Positions 26,263-34,340 of a stretch of DNA of 64,000 nucleotides are shown here, piece by piece. The position numbers and the translations under genes were made by a program. Location: assembly GCA_965249745.1 (NCBI GenBank), contig OZ252252.1, positions 930,001-994,000 on the forward strand, given 5' to 3'. Each line of letters begins with the position of its first letter. Position 1 is the first letter of the stretch. The notes beneath the pieces are model-generated. The model made no database searches. It was not told where the DNA came from and worked only from the letters and a program-made list of their open reading frames with translations. Origin of the DNA: JANYHH01 sp965249745. GTDB lineage: Bacteria > Deinococcota > Deinococci > Deinococcales > JAAFIG01.

Positions 26263-26631
26263 TCAGCGAACCGCTCGTCGCCGCTCCCCACCGAGGATGC
26301 TCGAGAGGACTGTGCTGACGAACGACAGCAGCAGGCTGGCCACGATGGCTTGCAGGAACCCGGTCGTTTCCAAGCGCGTCCAAGCTGCCACGAGCTGCAA
26401 CACGATGGCGTTCACCACAAGCGTGAACAAGCCTAGGGTCAGGAAGTTAATCGGTAAGGTCAGCAGCAGCAGAATTGGGCGCAGAATCGCGTTCGCCAAT
26501 CCCAGGACCAGCCCGGCGACCAGATAATCACCAATCTCGGCGCGTTGAAAATAGATCAGACCCGGAAAAACGTAACTCACCAACCACAGGGCTAAGGCGT
26601 TGACTACGACTCGAATCACGAAACCTGGCAT
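26263..26631 (-). CDS. Phage holin family (four-TM) membrane protein
   Basis: 122 residues with four transmembrane helices; the sequence IRVVVNALALWLVSYVFPGL and LGLANAILRPILLLLTLPINFLTLGLFTLVVNAIVL is the hallmark of the widespread PF04020 family. Despite its name it is a chromosomal membrane protein of unknown role. ATG 26631 follows AGGAGGTT; longer readings have no homology. The PspC gene upstream is on the same strand. Confidence 0.85.
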   Translation of the reverse strand: MPGFVIRVVVNALALWLVSYVFPGLIYFQRAEIGDYLVAGLVLGLANAILRPILLLLTLPINFLTLGLFTLVVNAIVLQLVAAWTRLETTGFLQAIVASLLLSFVSTVLSSILGGERRRAVR

Positions 26632-26774
26632 TGACAACCTCCTGAAGATGTATTGCTGAGTTAGAACCCAAGCGACGATAGGTGTGAAAGCGGTACTGGT
26701 AGGAATGCCTCCCTCGAGACCCGAGGCAGAATGCACTTACACATGACACGTTGAATTGAACCGAGGCTGAACCC

Positions 26775-27221
26775 TCAAACCTCGCTCGAGTCCTGCCCGA
26801 GGCTTGGCATCAGCAACCAGCCCGCCAGGTACGCCAGAATGCCAACGCCGCCCGCCATCGCCAATGCCAGCGTGACGACCCGCACCAGTCGCACGTCCAG
26901 CTTGTAACAGTGCGCCACGCCAAGGCAAACCCCTGCCAGCACCCGTTGTTTCGGTGGGCGGTACAGGCCGCGAACGAGCGGCGGGTTCTCCGGTTCCAAG
27001 CTATCGGGAACCGGGTGGAGAAGCGCCCAAGCTGCCGCATATCCCAGCACCACCAGCCCGGAGAGTTGCGGCACGGGCAGCGCCCCGAAGAACAGCAGCA
27101 GCGCGATTCCCCTGGGCAACGCCGGGTGAACATGCAAATACCAGCCCAGCCCGCTCAGCACGCCACCGATTAACCTGTCGCGCTGAAAGCGATACCAGTG
27201 CCTGTGCTGTTGATCGCCCAT
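26775..27221 (-). CDS. Double PspC-domain membrane protein
   Basis: 148 residues containing two PspC-type domains: RDRLIGGVLSGLGWYLHVHP with its helices, then KQRVLAGVCLGVAHCYKLD and a second helix pair. PspC proteins sense membrane stress in phage-shock-type systems; a tandem copy in one chain is less usual. ATG 27221 is preceded by CTCGAGGTTTTC, so its Shine-Dalgarno (GAGG) is supplied by a CTCGAG palindrome. No pspA is nearby. Confidence 0.8.
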   Translation of the reverse strand: MGDQQHRHWYRFQRDRLIGGVLSGLGWYLHVHPALPRGIALLLFFGALPVPQLSGLVVLGYAAAWALLHPVPDSLEPENPPLVRGLYRPPKQRVLAGVCLGVAHCYKLDVRLVRVVTLALAMAGGVGILAYLAGWLLMPSLGQDSSEV

Positions 27222-27630
27222 GAAAACCTCGAGTAAAGATGATGACCAGCACTGGGGCTGTGAATGGTTTACGACCTGAGACCCACGAAGGTTCCCGTGC
27301 GTTGCATCGGTCCAGCCTACAACCTGAGCGACGATAGCCTGCCGACGTAACCCTGCTGACATAGCCCTGTACAACCGCAAGCGTTGATGGAGCCGTCGTG
27401 GATCTCGAGCTTGCGGTAGGCTGCGCTCTCGTCAGGTGAATTCCAAGGGCAACCTCAGCTTAAGGGATGACGTTGCCGAGTCTCGAAGTGAATCTCGCGG
27501 CTCTAAAACTCGGCGCGAAAGCAGATACCGTAGCGCAGAACGGCTTCCTATTCTCTCGAGTGGCTTGGTAGTTCCAGTTCGCTCAGGCTCAGCTCAAAAA
27601 AGATGCCGCAACTTGGCGTATAACCTTGTT
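27222..27630. other. Intergenic region with a long-loop inverted repeat
   Basis: About 409 bp between divergent genes with no gene supported. ACCGCAAGC (27374-27382) pairs with GCTTGCGGT (27409-27417) across a 26-nt loop. TATAAC at 27619-27624 is a -10 box placed 6 nt before the next GTG. Confidence 0.45.
27619..27624 (+). promoter_or_regulatory. -10 box TATAAC, leaderless start of DUF72 gene
   Basis: TATAAC ends 6 nt before GTG 27631 and no ribosome binding site is present. Confidence 0.5.
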
Positions 27631-28407
27631 GTGACGCAGCTTTACCTCGGCACGGGCGGCTTTAGCAACGAGGACTGGGTGGGCTTGTTCTACCCGCCAG
27701 AGCTGAAAAAAACGCAGTGGCTCGAGTTTTACTCCCAGCACTTTAACGCCGTGGAGATCAACAGCACCTTTTACGGTGTGCCCGCGCAGAAGACCATGAC
27801 CGGCATGTTGGAGCGCACCGGTGGCCGGGTGACGTTTTGCGCCAAGCTGCATCAATCCTTCACGCATGACTTCAGCGCCGATGAACTCGCTGCCGATAAA
27901 TTCCGTTTCACGATGCAGCCTTTGATTGACGCCGGAAAGCTCGGGTCGCTCCTGGCACAGTTTCCGTTCTCGTTCAAGAACTCCCCCGATTCTAGGGCCT
28001 ACCTGACCACACTGAGCCGCTGGTTCGACGGGGTTCCGGTGGCTGTGGAGTTTCGCCATCAGAGCTGGGACAAGGACGCGGTCTATCAATTCCTGGCGGA
28101 CCTAGGCTTGCACGCCGTCAGCGTAGACCTGCCTGCCCTCGAGGGGCTGCCGAAGCCGATGCTGCGCCCGGCCGGGTTCGTGTACCTGCGCTTGCACGGC
28201 CGCAATCGCCAGAACTGGTTCGAGGGCAAAGACGCCGCGCAACGCCACGATTACCTGTACACCCCGGCGGAACTCGAGCCTTGGGTGAAGGCGTTGCGCG
28301 AGGCTAAAATTGGCAACGGGTACGTATTTTTTGAGAACACGACTCGAGGGCAGGGGTTGCAGAACGCCAGGGAATTTCGGGCCCTCTGGGAAGCGGGCGC
28401 TTCCTGA
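27631..28407 (+). CDS. DUF72 (YecE-like) TIM-barrel protein
   Basis: 258 residues. LYLGTGGFSNEDWVGLFYP, FNAVEINSTFYGVP, FCAKLHQSFTHD and GVPVAVEFRHQSWD are the conserved blocks of DUF72/YecE proteins, TIM barrels of unknown biochemical function. GTG 27631 puts the first beta strand at the N-terminus and agrees with the leaderless promoter; the 65 extra in-frame codons upstream look non-coding. The gene stands alone. Confidence 0.85.
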   Translation: MTQLYLGTGGFSNEDWVGLFYPPELKKTQWLEFYSQHFNAVEINSTFYGVPAQKTMTGMLERTGGRVTFCAKLHQSFTHDFSADELAADKFRFTMQPLIDAGKLGSLLAQFPFSFKNSPDSRAYLTTLSRWFDGVPVAVEFRHQSWDKDAVYQFLADLGLHAVSVDLPALEGLPKPMLRPAGFVYLRLHGRNRQNWFEGKDAAQRHDYLYTPAELEPWVKALREAKIGNGYVFFENTTRGQGLQNAREFRALWEAGAS

Positions 28408-28432
28408 TCTTAGCAACTCGAGATCTGGTGCA

Positions 28433-28987
28433 TCACGGCTTACCGACGACCATGACCCAGTACTTCTGGCCGTTGCCGCCGGTCACCATGGCCGCGCCGA
28501 TATCCTTGGCTGTGCTGTCCAGCATGATGTTGCAGTGCGCGTTGGTGCTGATCTGCCAGGCCGCTGCCACCTCGGTGGCGCTGGTTTGCCCGGACGCGAT
28601 GGTCTCCCCGGCGAAGCTATACTGGTAATTCGCACCCACCACTCGAGCGCTCAGCGTACCGTTGCCCGCGCCGTTGTGCGGGTCGCCGGTGCTGATGTCC
28701 ACCGTATTTGTTGCCAGGAAACTCGCCTGATTCGTGGCCGCCGCCTCGAGCCGAGTGTTCCAGATCAGCGGAGGGGCGACCTGCGTGAAGTTTTCCGGGT
28801 CGGCGTACCCCAGCCCCGCGCCCCCGAAACAGGTGATGCTGGATGCGTTGGCTCGCCGGGCGTTGATCGCGTCCAAGAACGCTTGCTTGCCGGACGCGTC
28901 CAACTCGCTCCCACGGGTGGGTGGCGGTTTCAGCGTCGGGCAGGCCGTCAGCAGCACGATCAGAACCAGCCAGACGGGTGATCTCAT
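28433..28987 (-). CDS. CAP (SCP/PR1)-domain lipoprotein
   Basis: 184 residues. The lipobox LLTAC is followed by a CAP domain: KQAFLDAINARRANA, PPLIWNTRLEAAATNQASFLA, DPHNGAGNGTLSARVVGANYQYSFAGETIASG, HCNIMLDSTAKDIGAAMV and KYWVMVVGKP. These match the CAP cavity motifs, though the first His of the usual tetrad is altered. Start ATG 28987 has TAAGCT (29000-28995) 7 nt upstream (leaderless). The function of bacterial CAP proteins is mostly unknown. Confidence 0.85.
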   Translation of the reverse strand: MRSPVWLVLIVLLTACPTLKPPPTRGSELDASGKQAFLDAINARRANASSITCFGGAGLGYADPENFTQVAPPLIWNTRLEAAATNQASFLATNTVDISTGDPHNGAGNGTLSARVVGANYQYSFAGETIASGQTSATEVAAAWQISTNAHCNIMLDSTAKDIGAAMVTGGNGQKYWVMVVGKP

Positions 28988-28994
28988 GGGAACC

Positions 28995-29000
28995 AGCTTA
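28995..29000 (-). promoter_or_regulatory. -10 box TAAGCT, leaderless start of CAP gene
   Basis: Read on the minus strand TAAGCT lies 7 nt before ATG 28987. Its upstream region is shared with the divergent VWA-FHA gene. Confidence 0.45.
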
Positions 29001-29081
29001 TCCACAGCTTTATCCCAACCCTGTGCAAAACCACCGCTGTCCCGTGAGCTATTTTCTGGAACGCCAAGGCGCGCGACCGCG

Positions 29082-29087
29082 TATTCT
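29082..29087 (+). promoter_or_regulatory. -10 box TATTCT, leaderless start of VWA-FHA gene
   Basis: TATTCT ends 6 nt before GTG 29094. Confidence 0.6.
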
Positions 29088-29093
29088 GAAGCT

Positions 29094-30956
29094 GTGAAGT
29101 GGAACTCGAGTCTCAGATTCGCCGTCCTTGGGGCAATCGCCTGCGTCCTCGGGGCGCTCGCCTTCGAGCTGCTCTTCCCGGCCCGCCCGGCTCCCGCTCA
29201 GGAGCTGCGAGGCTCGAGCGTGGCGCTGTTGATTGACACCAGCGGTTCGATGGCGGACGACAACAAGATTGATGAGGTCAAACGCGTCTCGAGCGAGTAC
29301 GTGCGCCGCCAAGCCAGCGACAGCAATATCGTCGGTGTGGCCGTGGTGCGGTTCTCCTCGGACGCGGCGACGGTCGCGCCGCTCTCCAAGGACATCAACG
29401 CGCAACTCGCGGCGATCTCAAGGTTCACTGCGAACGGGGCGACGGAAATGGCGGACGGGCTGCGCGAGGCCGCCAGGGCGCTGTCCGCCACGGAATCCGG
29501 GGTGGCTCGCACGGTGCTGCTGTTCACCGACGGCGAGCCGGGCAGCAATCTGGAATCGGCTGACGAGGCCAAGCCGCGCACGCTCGCGGTGGCCCAGGAG
29601 TTGCGCTCGCAGGGTGTGCGCCTGCTGGCGGTCGGGACAGACGACGCGGACATTGGGTTTCTAACGCAACTGACCGGGGATCGCAACTTGGTCTTCCCGA
29701 CGAGCGCGGGCAATTTCTCCGAAGCCTTCCAGCGGGCTGACCGGGCGATCAAACAGCTTTTCGCCGGGGGCAGCAACACCTCGAGAGGTTTCACCGACGC
29801 GCTGCTGCTCGGCGGGCTGGTGACGCTGTTCCTAGGTGCGGCGCTGCTGATTGCCGAAAACGTGATCGGCTTACGAGGTCGCCCGTGGCGAGACCTCGGC
29901 TGGGTCGCCCCGATGAGCGCCGTCCTGGGACTCGGCGGTGCGCTGCTGGGACAGGGCCTGTTCGCGCTACTGCCCGACAACGCCCCCTCGAGGGCCACCG
30001 CTTGGGCGGTCGTCGGAGCCATTGCGGGCGCGGTGCTGGGATTGGCGGACCGCTCGCAGCAGAAAGCGGTTCGCGGGGCGATTGGCGGTGCGCTCGGCGG
30101 GTACCTCGGCGGCTTCGTGTTCGCCCTGCTGACGAACACCTTCTCGAGCGGAGCCTTGGAGTTTCTGGGGCGGTTACTCGGTTTCGCGGTGCTGGGCTTC
30201 GCCATTGGACTGATGATGCAACTCGTACAGCAAGCCCTGAAGAGCGCCTGGTTAACGGGCATCACGACCGGTCCCTACGAGGGCAAGCAGTACATCTTAG
30301 GGAAACCAATTGTCACAGTCGGGCGTTCCGACGGCAACGACATTGGGCTGTACCGCGAGGCGGGGCTGGGCTTGAAGGCAGGCCGGTTCCAGTACCAGCA
30401 GAACCGCTGGCAGTACGCGGGCGACCCGGTGGAAATTAACGGCTTACCCTCGAGCGACGCCGCTCTGAAGGGCGGTGACACGGTGAAATTCGGCAAGACC
30501 GAATTCCTCTTCGAGGAGCGCGGTGGTCGCGCTGACTCGCCCGAACCCGTCGTGACCGAACCCGCAGAAATTTCTGCTTCGATCACCCCCATCAACCCTT
30601 TAGAGACCAGCCCACTGCCCTCCGCCCCAACTGAGAACCTGCACGCCCCTCGAGCCGAACCCGCCGTTCCAGCGCAACGCCGTTGGCGATTGTTCGGTGA
30701 GGAACTGCTGGAACTCCCCGCTGGCCGCGTCACCCTGGGCCGGTCCGAGGACAACCGCTTGGTTATCAGCAACGCCAGCATCAGCACCCATCACGCGCTT
30801 CTGGAAGTGCTGCCGGACGCCTTGTTCGTGACCGACCTGGGCAGCACCAACGGCACGTATCTGAACGAGACGCGGCTTCCAGAGGGAACACCGACCCCAG
30901 TCAAGGAGGGTGACCGCCTGACGCTTGGGGCGTTGCAGTTCCGGGTCATGGGGTGA
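29094..30956 (+). CDS. VWA domain - multi-TM - double FHA domain membrane protein
   Basis: 620 residues. After an N-terminal membrane segment (about 5-27) comes a VWA domain with an intact MIDAS start (ALLIDTSGSMADD), then about five hydrophobic segments (residues 225-395), then two FHA domains. The first FHA is degenerate: it has GRSDGND but lacks the Ser-His and Asn-Gly contacts. The second is canonical (LGRSEDNRLV, SISTHHALLE, DLGSTNGTYLN) and should bind phosphothreonine. GTG 29094 matches the leaderless promoter. The nearby kinase at 34.3-35.3 kb is a possible partner, but it is frameshifted. Confidence 0.85.
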   Translation: MKWNSSLRFAVLGAIACVLGALAFELLFPARPAPAQELRGSSVALLIDTSGSMADDNKIDEVKRVSSEYVRRQASDSNIVGVAVVRFSSDAATVAPLSKDINAQLAAISRFTANGATEMADGLREAARALSATESGVARTVLLFTDGEPGSNLESADEAKPRTLAVAQELRSQGVRLLAVGTDDADIGFLTQLTGDRNLVFPTSAGNFSEAFQRADRAIKQLFAGGSNTSRGFTDALLLGGLVTLFLGAALLIAENVIGLRGRPWRDLGWVAPMSAVLGLGGALLGQGLFALLPDNAPSRATAWAVVGAIAGAVLGLADRSQQKAVRGAIGGALGGYLGGFVFALLTNTFSSGALEFLGRLLGFAVLGFAIGLMMQLVQQALKSAWLTGITTGPYEGKQYILGKPIVTVGRSDGNDIGLYREAGLGLKAGRFQYQQNRWQYAGDPVEINGLPSSDAALKGGDTVKFGKTEFLFEERGGRADSPEPVVTEPAEISASITPINPLETSPLPSAPTENLHAPRAEPAVPAQRRWRLFGEELLELPAGRVTLGRSEDNRLVISNASISTHHALLEVLPDALFVTDLGSTNGTYLNETRLPEGTPTPVKEGDRLTLGALQFRVMG

Positions 30957-31087
30957 TGCGAAGCCCAGCTCGGGGGATGGTGCGTCCTGTCATTCCCACT
31001 CGAGCCTTCTGAGCGAGTTGTCCCAGGTGGCTGAATACCGTGTGATGACGGTGTGCTGGAAGTACAACAAATAGAAGTCGCTGACCG

Positions 31088-31093
31088 TAGATT
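31088..31093 (+). promoter_or_regulatory. -10 box TAGATT, leaderless start
   Basis: TAGATT ends 6 nt before GTG 31100. Confidence 0.5.
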
Positions 31094-31099
31094 GTTGCC

Positions 31100-31612
31100 G
31101 TGAATCTCTCTACCATGCTCCTCAGCTTTCTCCCGCTGCTCCTGCTCTCGGTGGTCGGTGCAGTGGTGTTGGGCGCAGTGAAGCGCAGTTTCGCCTCATC
31201 AGCCGCGTCCGCTCCGGTTGCGCTCGAGGTGCGAAAAAAACGATATTTCTTCTCGCAAGCAGAACGCTTGTTCTTCGTTGCCCTCAGCGATGCCACGAGG
31301 GGCGCACCTGTGACAGTCCTCTCCAAAGTCAAACTGAACGACATCATGGAGACGACGGGTGAACATAAACGCGCCAACAACAACCGGATTGACCGAATGC
31401 ACGTGGATTTCTTGCTGCTTTCGCAACCCGATTTTCAACCGATTCTGGGGATTGAACTGGACGGCAGTTCGCATCAGAGCGAACGTCAGCAGACTCGAGA
31501 CGGTAAGAAAGACGCCGCCTTCAAGGCAGCCGGTTTGCCCTTGGTGCGTTTACCTAATGGTGTGCAACCCGCGCAACTCCGACAGGCGATAGAGCCGTAT
31601 TTGCAGGGTTAA
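31100..31612 (+). CDS. DUF2726 domain protein with N-terminal membrane anchor
   Basis: 170 residues. A single N-terminal hydrophobic segment (about 5-26) precedes a DUF2726 domain: FFSQAERLFFVALSDA, RIDRMHVDFLLLSQPDFQPILGIELDGSSH and KDAAFKAAGLPLVRLP. The Glu-Leu-Asp-Gly-Ser block resembles the core of restriction-like nuclease folds to which DUF2726 is related, but activity is not shown. It starts with GTG on a probable leaderless message and is not clearly linked to its neighbours. Confidence 0.8.
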   Translation: MNLSTMLLSFLPLLLLSVVGAVVLGAVKRSFASSAASAPVALEVRKKRYFFSQAERLFFVALSDATRGAPVTVLSKVKLNDIMETTGEHKRANNNRIDRMHVDFLLLSQPDFQPILGIELDGSSHQSERQQTRDGKKDAAFKAAGLPLVRLPNGVQPAQLRQAIEPYLQG

Positions 31613-31712
31613 GCCGCAGGTCTCGAGTGAAGCGGAGGCGATTCGTCAGCATGTCACGGGGCGCAGACAACCTAGGATTTGAATTCTGCGGCGGTAGTCC
31701 CGCTCGAGTGAA

Positions 31713-31787
31713 TCCGTTTGACGAATTTTGCATACTGTGCTACTCTTTTCCCTATCAGCGCCTCTTTGGGGCGCTTTTTTTATTGCC
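31713..31787 (+). ncRNA. Promoter-hairpin module, copy 1: predicted ~28-nt transcript
   Basis: TTGACG (31718-31723), 17-bp spacer and TACTCT (31741-31746) form a good sigma-70-type promoter. Only 10 bp later the stem AGCGCC (31757-31762) / GGCGCT (31770-31775), 7-nt loop, runs into seven Ts. Initiation near 31753 would therefore end near 31781. The whole module matches 63534-63606, including the promoter spacer and the ATTGCC after the Ts. It may also terminate the upstream DUF2726 transcript. A stable RNA product is inference. Confidence 0.55.
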
Positions 31788-31826
31788 TTGTATCGTGAGT
31801 TGAAAACGCTGCAAGCAGTCGCCGCT

Positions 31827-31832
31827 TAAACT
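31827..31832 (+). promoter_or_regulatory. -10 box TAAACT, leaderless start of S9 peptidase
   Basis: TAAACT ends 6 nt before ATG 31839, giving the gene its own promoter downstream of the 31713 hairpin module. Confidence 0.6.
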
Positions 31833-31838
31833 CCGGCT

Positions 31839-33890
31839 ATGCCCACCCCTCCGACAGCCCGACGCGACACGCAAGTTCACACGCTTCACGGTGATACCAG
31901 AAATGACGATTACGGCTGGCTGCGTGAGAAAACCCCAGAGACAATCGCGTACCTGGAAGCCGAGAACGCGTATCTGAAGGAGGTGATGGAGCCACTGGCG
32001 GGATTTCAGGAGACGCTCTTCCAGGAGATGCGCTCCCGGATCAAAGAGGCGGACCTGGAGGTTCCCGCGCGGCGCGGCGAGTTCTGGTATTACAGCCGCA
32101 CCGAGGAGGGCAAGCAGTACCGCGTGCATTGCCGGAAGCGCGGTTCGCTCGAAACAACCGAAGAGATTCTGGTGGACCTGAATGAGGTTGCGGAAGCGGG
32201 TGGCTATCCGTACCTGCAACTCGGCGGGTTGAACGCGACCCCAGACGGCAAGCTGTTGGCGTACTTGCTGGACACGGACGGCAGTGAGCGGTACACCTTG
32301 CATGTCAAGGACCTGGCGAGCGGCGCGACCTTGGAGACGATCGAGAACGCCTATTACGGACTGGAATGGTCGGCGGACAACGCGCACCTGTTCTTCGTGC
32401 GGGCGGACGCGCAGATGCGCCCATACCAGATCTGGCGGCATCAGATCGGAAGCGCAGAGGACAGCCTAGTTCTCGAGGAAGCCGACGAGACGTTCTTCCT
32501 AGGCATCAGCAAGACTCGAGACGGGTCATGGTTGAAACTCAGTTCCAATGCCAGCGTGACGAGCGAAGTGAGATTGATTCCAGCCGCTGCCCCGCTGTCT
32601 GAGCCGACAATCTTCAAACCTCGAGTTCGCTCCCTGGAGTACGGGTTGGAACACCTGCCGGGTCAGGGTTTTCTGGTTCGTACCAATGAGGGCGGCGCAC
32701 AGAACTTTAAGATCATGCTCGTACCGGAAGGAAATTCCTCAGCCCAGAACGCTGCTATGGCTGGTTGGACGGACTGGCTGACGCACAGTCCGGAACGTCT
32801 TATCAGCGCCATCATCCCGTTTCAGAATCACGTCGTCATCTGGGGCCGCCAGGGCGGTTTCACGCAGCTCTGGGTGAAACGCGGCGCTGACCTGCGCCAC
32901 GTCTCCATGCCGGACGCCGTGTTCAGCGTGTACCCCGGCGCAAACCTCGAGTTTGAATCAGCCACGTTTCGGTTGCAGTACGTGTCACTGGCGCAACCGC
33001 GTCAGGTGATGGATTTGAACTTGAACACCTTGGAGCGCACGGTCTTGAAGCAGGACGAGGTGCTGGGCGGGTACGACCCGAGTCAATACGTGACCGAACG
33101 GCTCGAGGCGACCGCTCAGGATGGCACGCGCATCCCGATCAGCTTGGTGTATCAGAAGGGTGCGACCCAGAACGGACCCGCGCCGCTCTACCTGTACGGT
33201 TACGGCTCCTACGGTATCTCGATGGACCCTACCTTCAGCTCGTCTCGAGCGTCCTTGCTAGACCGAGGTGTGATCTTCGCCATCGGTCACGTGCGCGGTG
33301 GACAGGAGCTGGGACGCGCCTGGTACGAACACGGGAAACTACTGGAGAAACGCAACTCCTTTTCCGACTTCATTGCCTGCGCCGAGCACCTGATTGGACA
33401 CGGTTACACCTCGAGCGACCGCCTGGCGATCTCGGGTGGCAGTGCGGGCGGCTTGCTGGTCGGAGCCACCGCCAACTTGCGCCCCGATCTGTTCCGCGTC
33501 GTCGTGGCGGACGTGCCGTTCGTGGACGTGGTGACAACGATGCTGGACACCACATTGCCGCTCACCACGAACGAGTACGACGAGTGGGGCAACCCAAACG
33601 ATTCCCAGTTTTACGAGTACATGAAAAGCTATTCCCCGTACGACAATGTGCAGGCAACCCCGTACCCCAATTTCTTCGTCACCGCCGGGCTAAACGATCC
33701 TCGAGTCAGCTATCACGAGCCTGCCAAATGGGTGGCAAAACTGCGCGCCGTGAAAACGGACGGCAACACGATTCTGATGCATACCAACATGGGCGCGGGT
33801 CACGGCGGCTCGAGCGGACGATTCGATGCGCTGCGCGAGGTGGCGATGGAATACGCCTTCGTGCTGGACAGGTTGGGCGTTACAAGTTGA
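31839..33890 (+). CDS. S9 family prolyl oligopeptidase / oligopeptidase B
   Basis: 683-residue serine peptidase. An N-terminal seven-bladed propeller (about residues 70-400) is followed by an alpha/beta hydrolase domain with ISGGSAGGLLVGA (nucleophile Ser), an Asp in the AGLNDPRVSYHEPAKW region and the His of NMGAGHGGSSGRFD. YDWLREKTPE at the start is typical of oligopeptidase B. No signal peptide, so it acts in the cytosol on short peptides, after basic residues if it follows the oligopeptidase B branch. It is transcribed alone from a leaderless promoter. Confidence 0.92.
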   Translation: MPTPPTARRDTQVHTLHGDTRNDDYGWLREKTPETIAYLEAENAYLKEVMEPLAGFQETLFQEMRSRIKEADLEVPARRGEFWYYSRTEEGKQYRVHCRKRGSLETTEEILVDLNEVAEAGGYPYLQLGGLNATPDGKLLAYLLDTDGSERYTLHVKDLASGATLETIENAYYGLEWSADNAHLFFVRADAQMRPYQIWRHQIGSAEDSLVLEEADETFFLGISKTRDGSWLKLSSNASVTSEVRLIPAAAPLSEPTIFKPRVRSLEYGLEHLPGQGFLVRTNEGGAQNFKIMLVPEGNSSAQNAAMAGWTDWLTHSPERLISAIIPFQNHVVIWGRQGGFTQLWVKRGADLRHVSMPDAVFSVYPGANLEFESATFRLQYVSLAQPRQVMDLNLNTLERTVLKQDEVLGGYDPSQYVTERLEATAQDGTRIPISLVYQKGATQNGPAPLYLYGYGSYGISMDPTFSSSRASLLDRGVIFAIGHVRGGQELGRAWYEHGKLLEKRNSFSDFIACAEHLIGHGYTSSDRLAISGGSAGGLLVGATANLRPDLFRVVVADVPFVDVVTTMLDTTLPLTTNEYDEWGNPNDSQFYEYMKSYSPYDNVQATPYPNFFVTAGLNDPRVSYHEPAKWVAKLRAVKTDGNTILMHTNMGAGHGGSSGRFDALREVAMEYAFVLDRLGVTS

Positions 33891-33914
33891 ACGGCTCGAG
33901 GAAAGCATGACCTA

Positions 33915-34340
33915 TCAGCCCAGCACAGTCAGAGGTGCCTTCGAGTATTTCTGAATTGCCCGGCCGAGTGATACGGCATTTTGTCGGCTGTCCATGTATT
34001 CCACCAGCCGTTGCCCGTGCTTTGTCTCGAGCCAAATGCCGTAATGGAACTTTCGCAGGTCAACGAAATATTGTCCCACCGCCCCGAATAAAGGCACAAC
34101 AGCGATTGAAATGAAGAAGAGAGGGACATTCAAGCTGAATATGGCGATTGCCAGTCCGAAAATGCTGACCAGAATAGAAAATGCCATTGGGCTAAATGCT
34201 TGAGTTTTGACCGGGCTATATTTCCGACGCTGTATGACTTTCACTGCGGTGAAGTCATGGTACGAAAATTGTTGTGAACCGCGATAGAACACGTGATTAT
34301 CAAACTGCCATCCTTGTACTTGAGCGCGTAACCTAGGCAC
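33915..34340 (-). CDS. Small membrane protein, possibly DUF6232-like
   Basis: 141 residues with a soluble N-terminal strand region (FYRGSQQFSYHDFTAVKVIQ), two adjacent transmembrane helices (about 50-90) and a C-terminal tail with LETKHGQRLVEYMDSRQNAVSLGRAI. The layout resembles DUF6232 proteins, but I am not certain. It starts at GTG 34340 and overlaps the 3' end of the broken kinase gene, so the two were probably co-transcribed. Confidence 0.55.
   Translation of the reverse strand: MPRLRAQVQGWQFDNHVFYRGSQQFSYHDFTAVKVIQRRKYSPVKTQAFSPMAFSILVSIFGLAIAIFSLNVPLFFISIAVVPLFGAVGQYFVDLRKFHYGIWLETKHGQRLVEYMDSRQNAVSLGRAIQKYSKAPLTVLG

Noticed and set aside
26690..26774. Hairpin-like TGCCTC/GAGGCA after the PspC gene
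   Set aside because: The 6-bp stem with a long loop and no T-run is not convincing as a terminator.
28734..29093. N-terminal extension of the VWA-FHA protein
   Set aside because: The extra 120 codons are antisense to the CAP lipoprotein gene, and a leaderless promoter points to GTG 29094.
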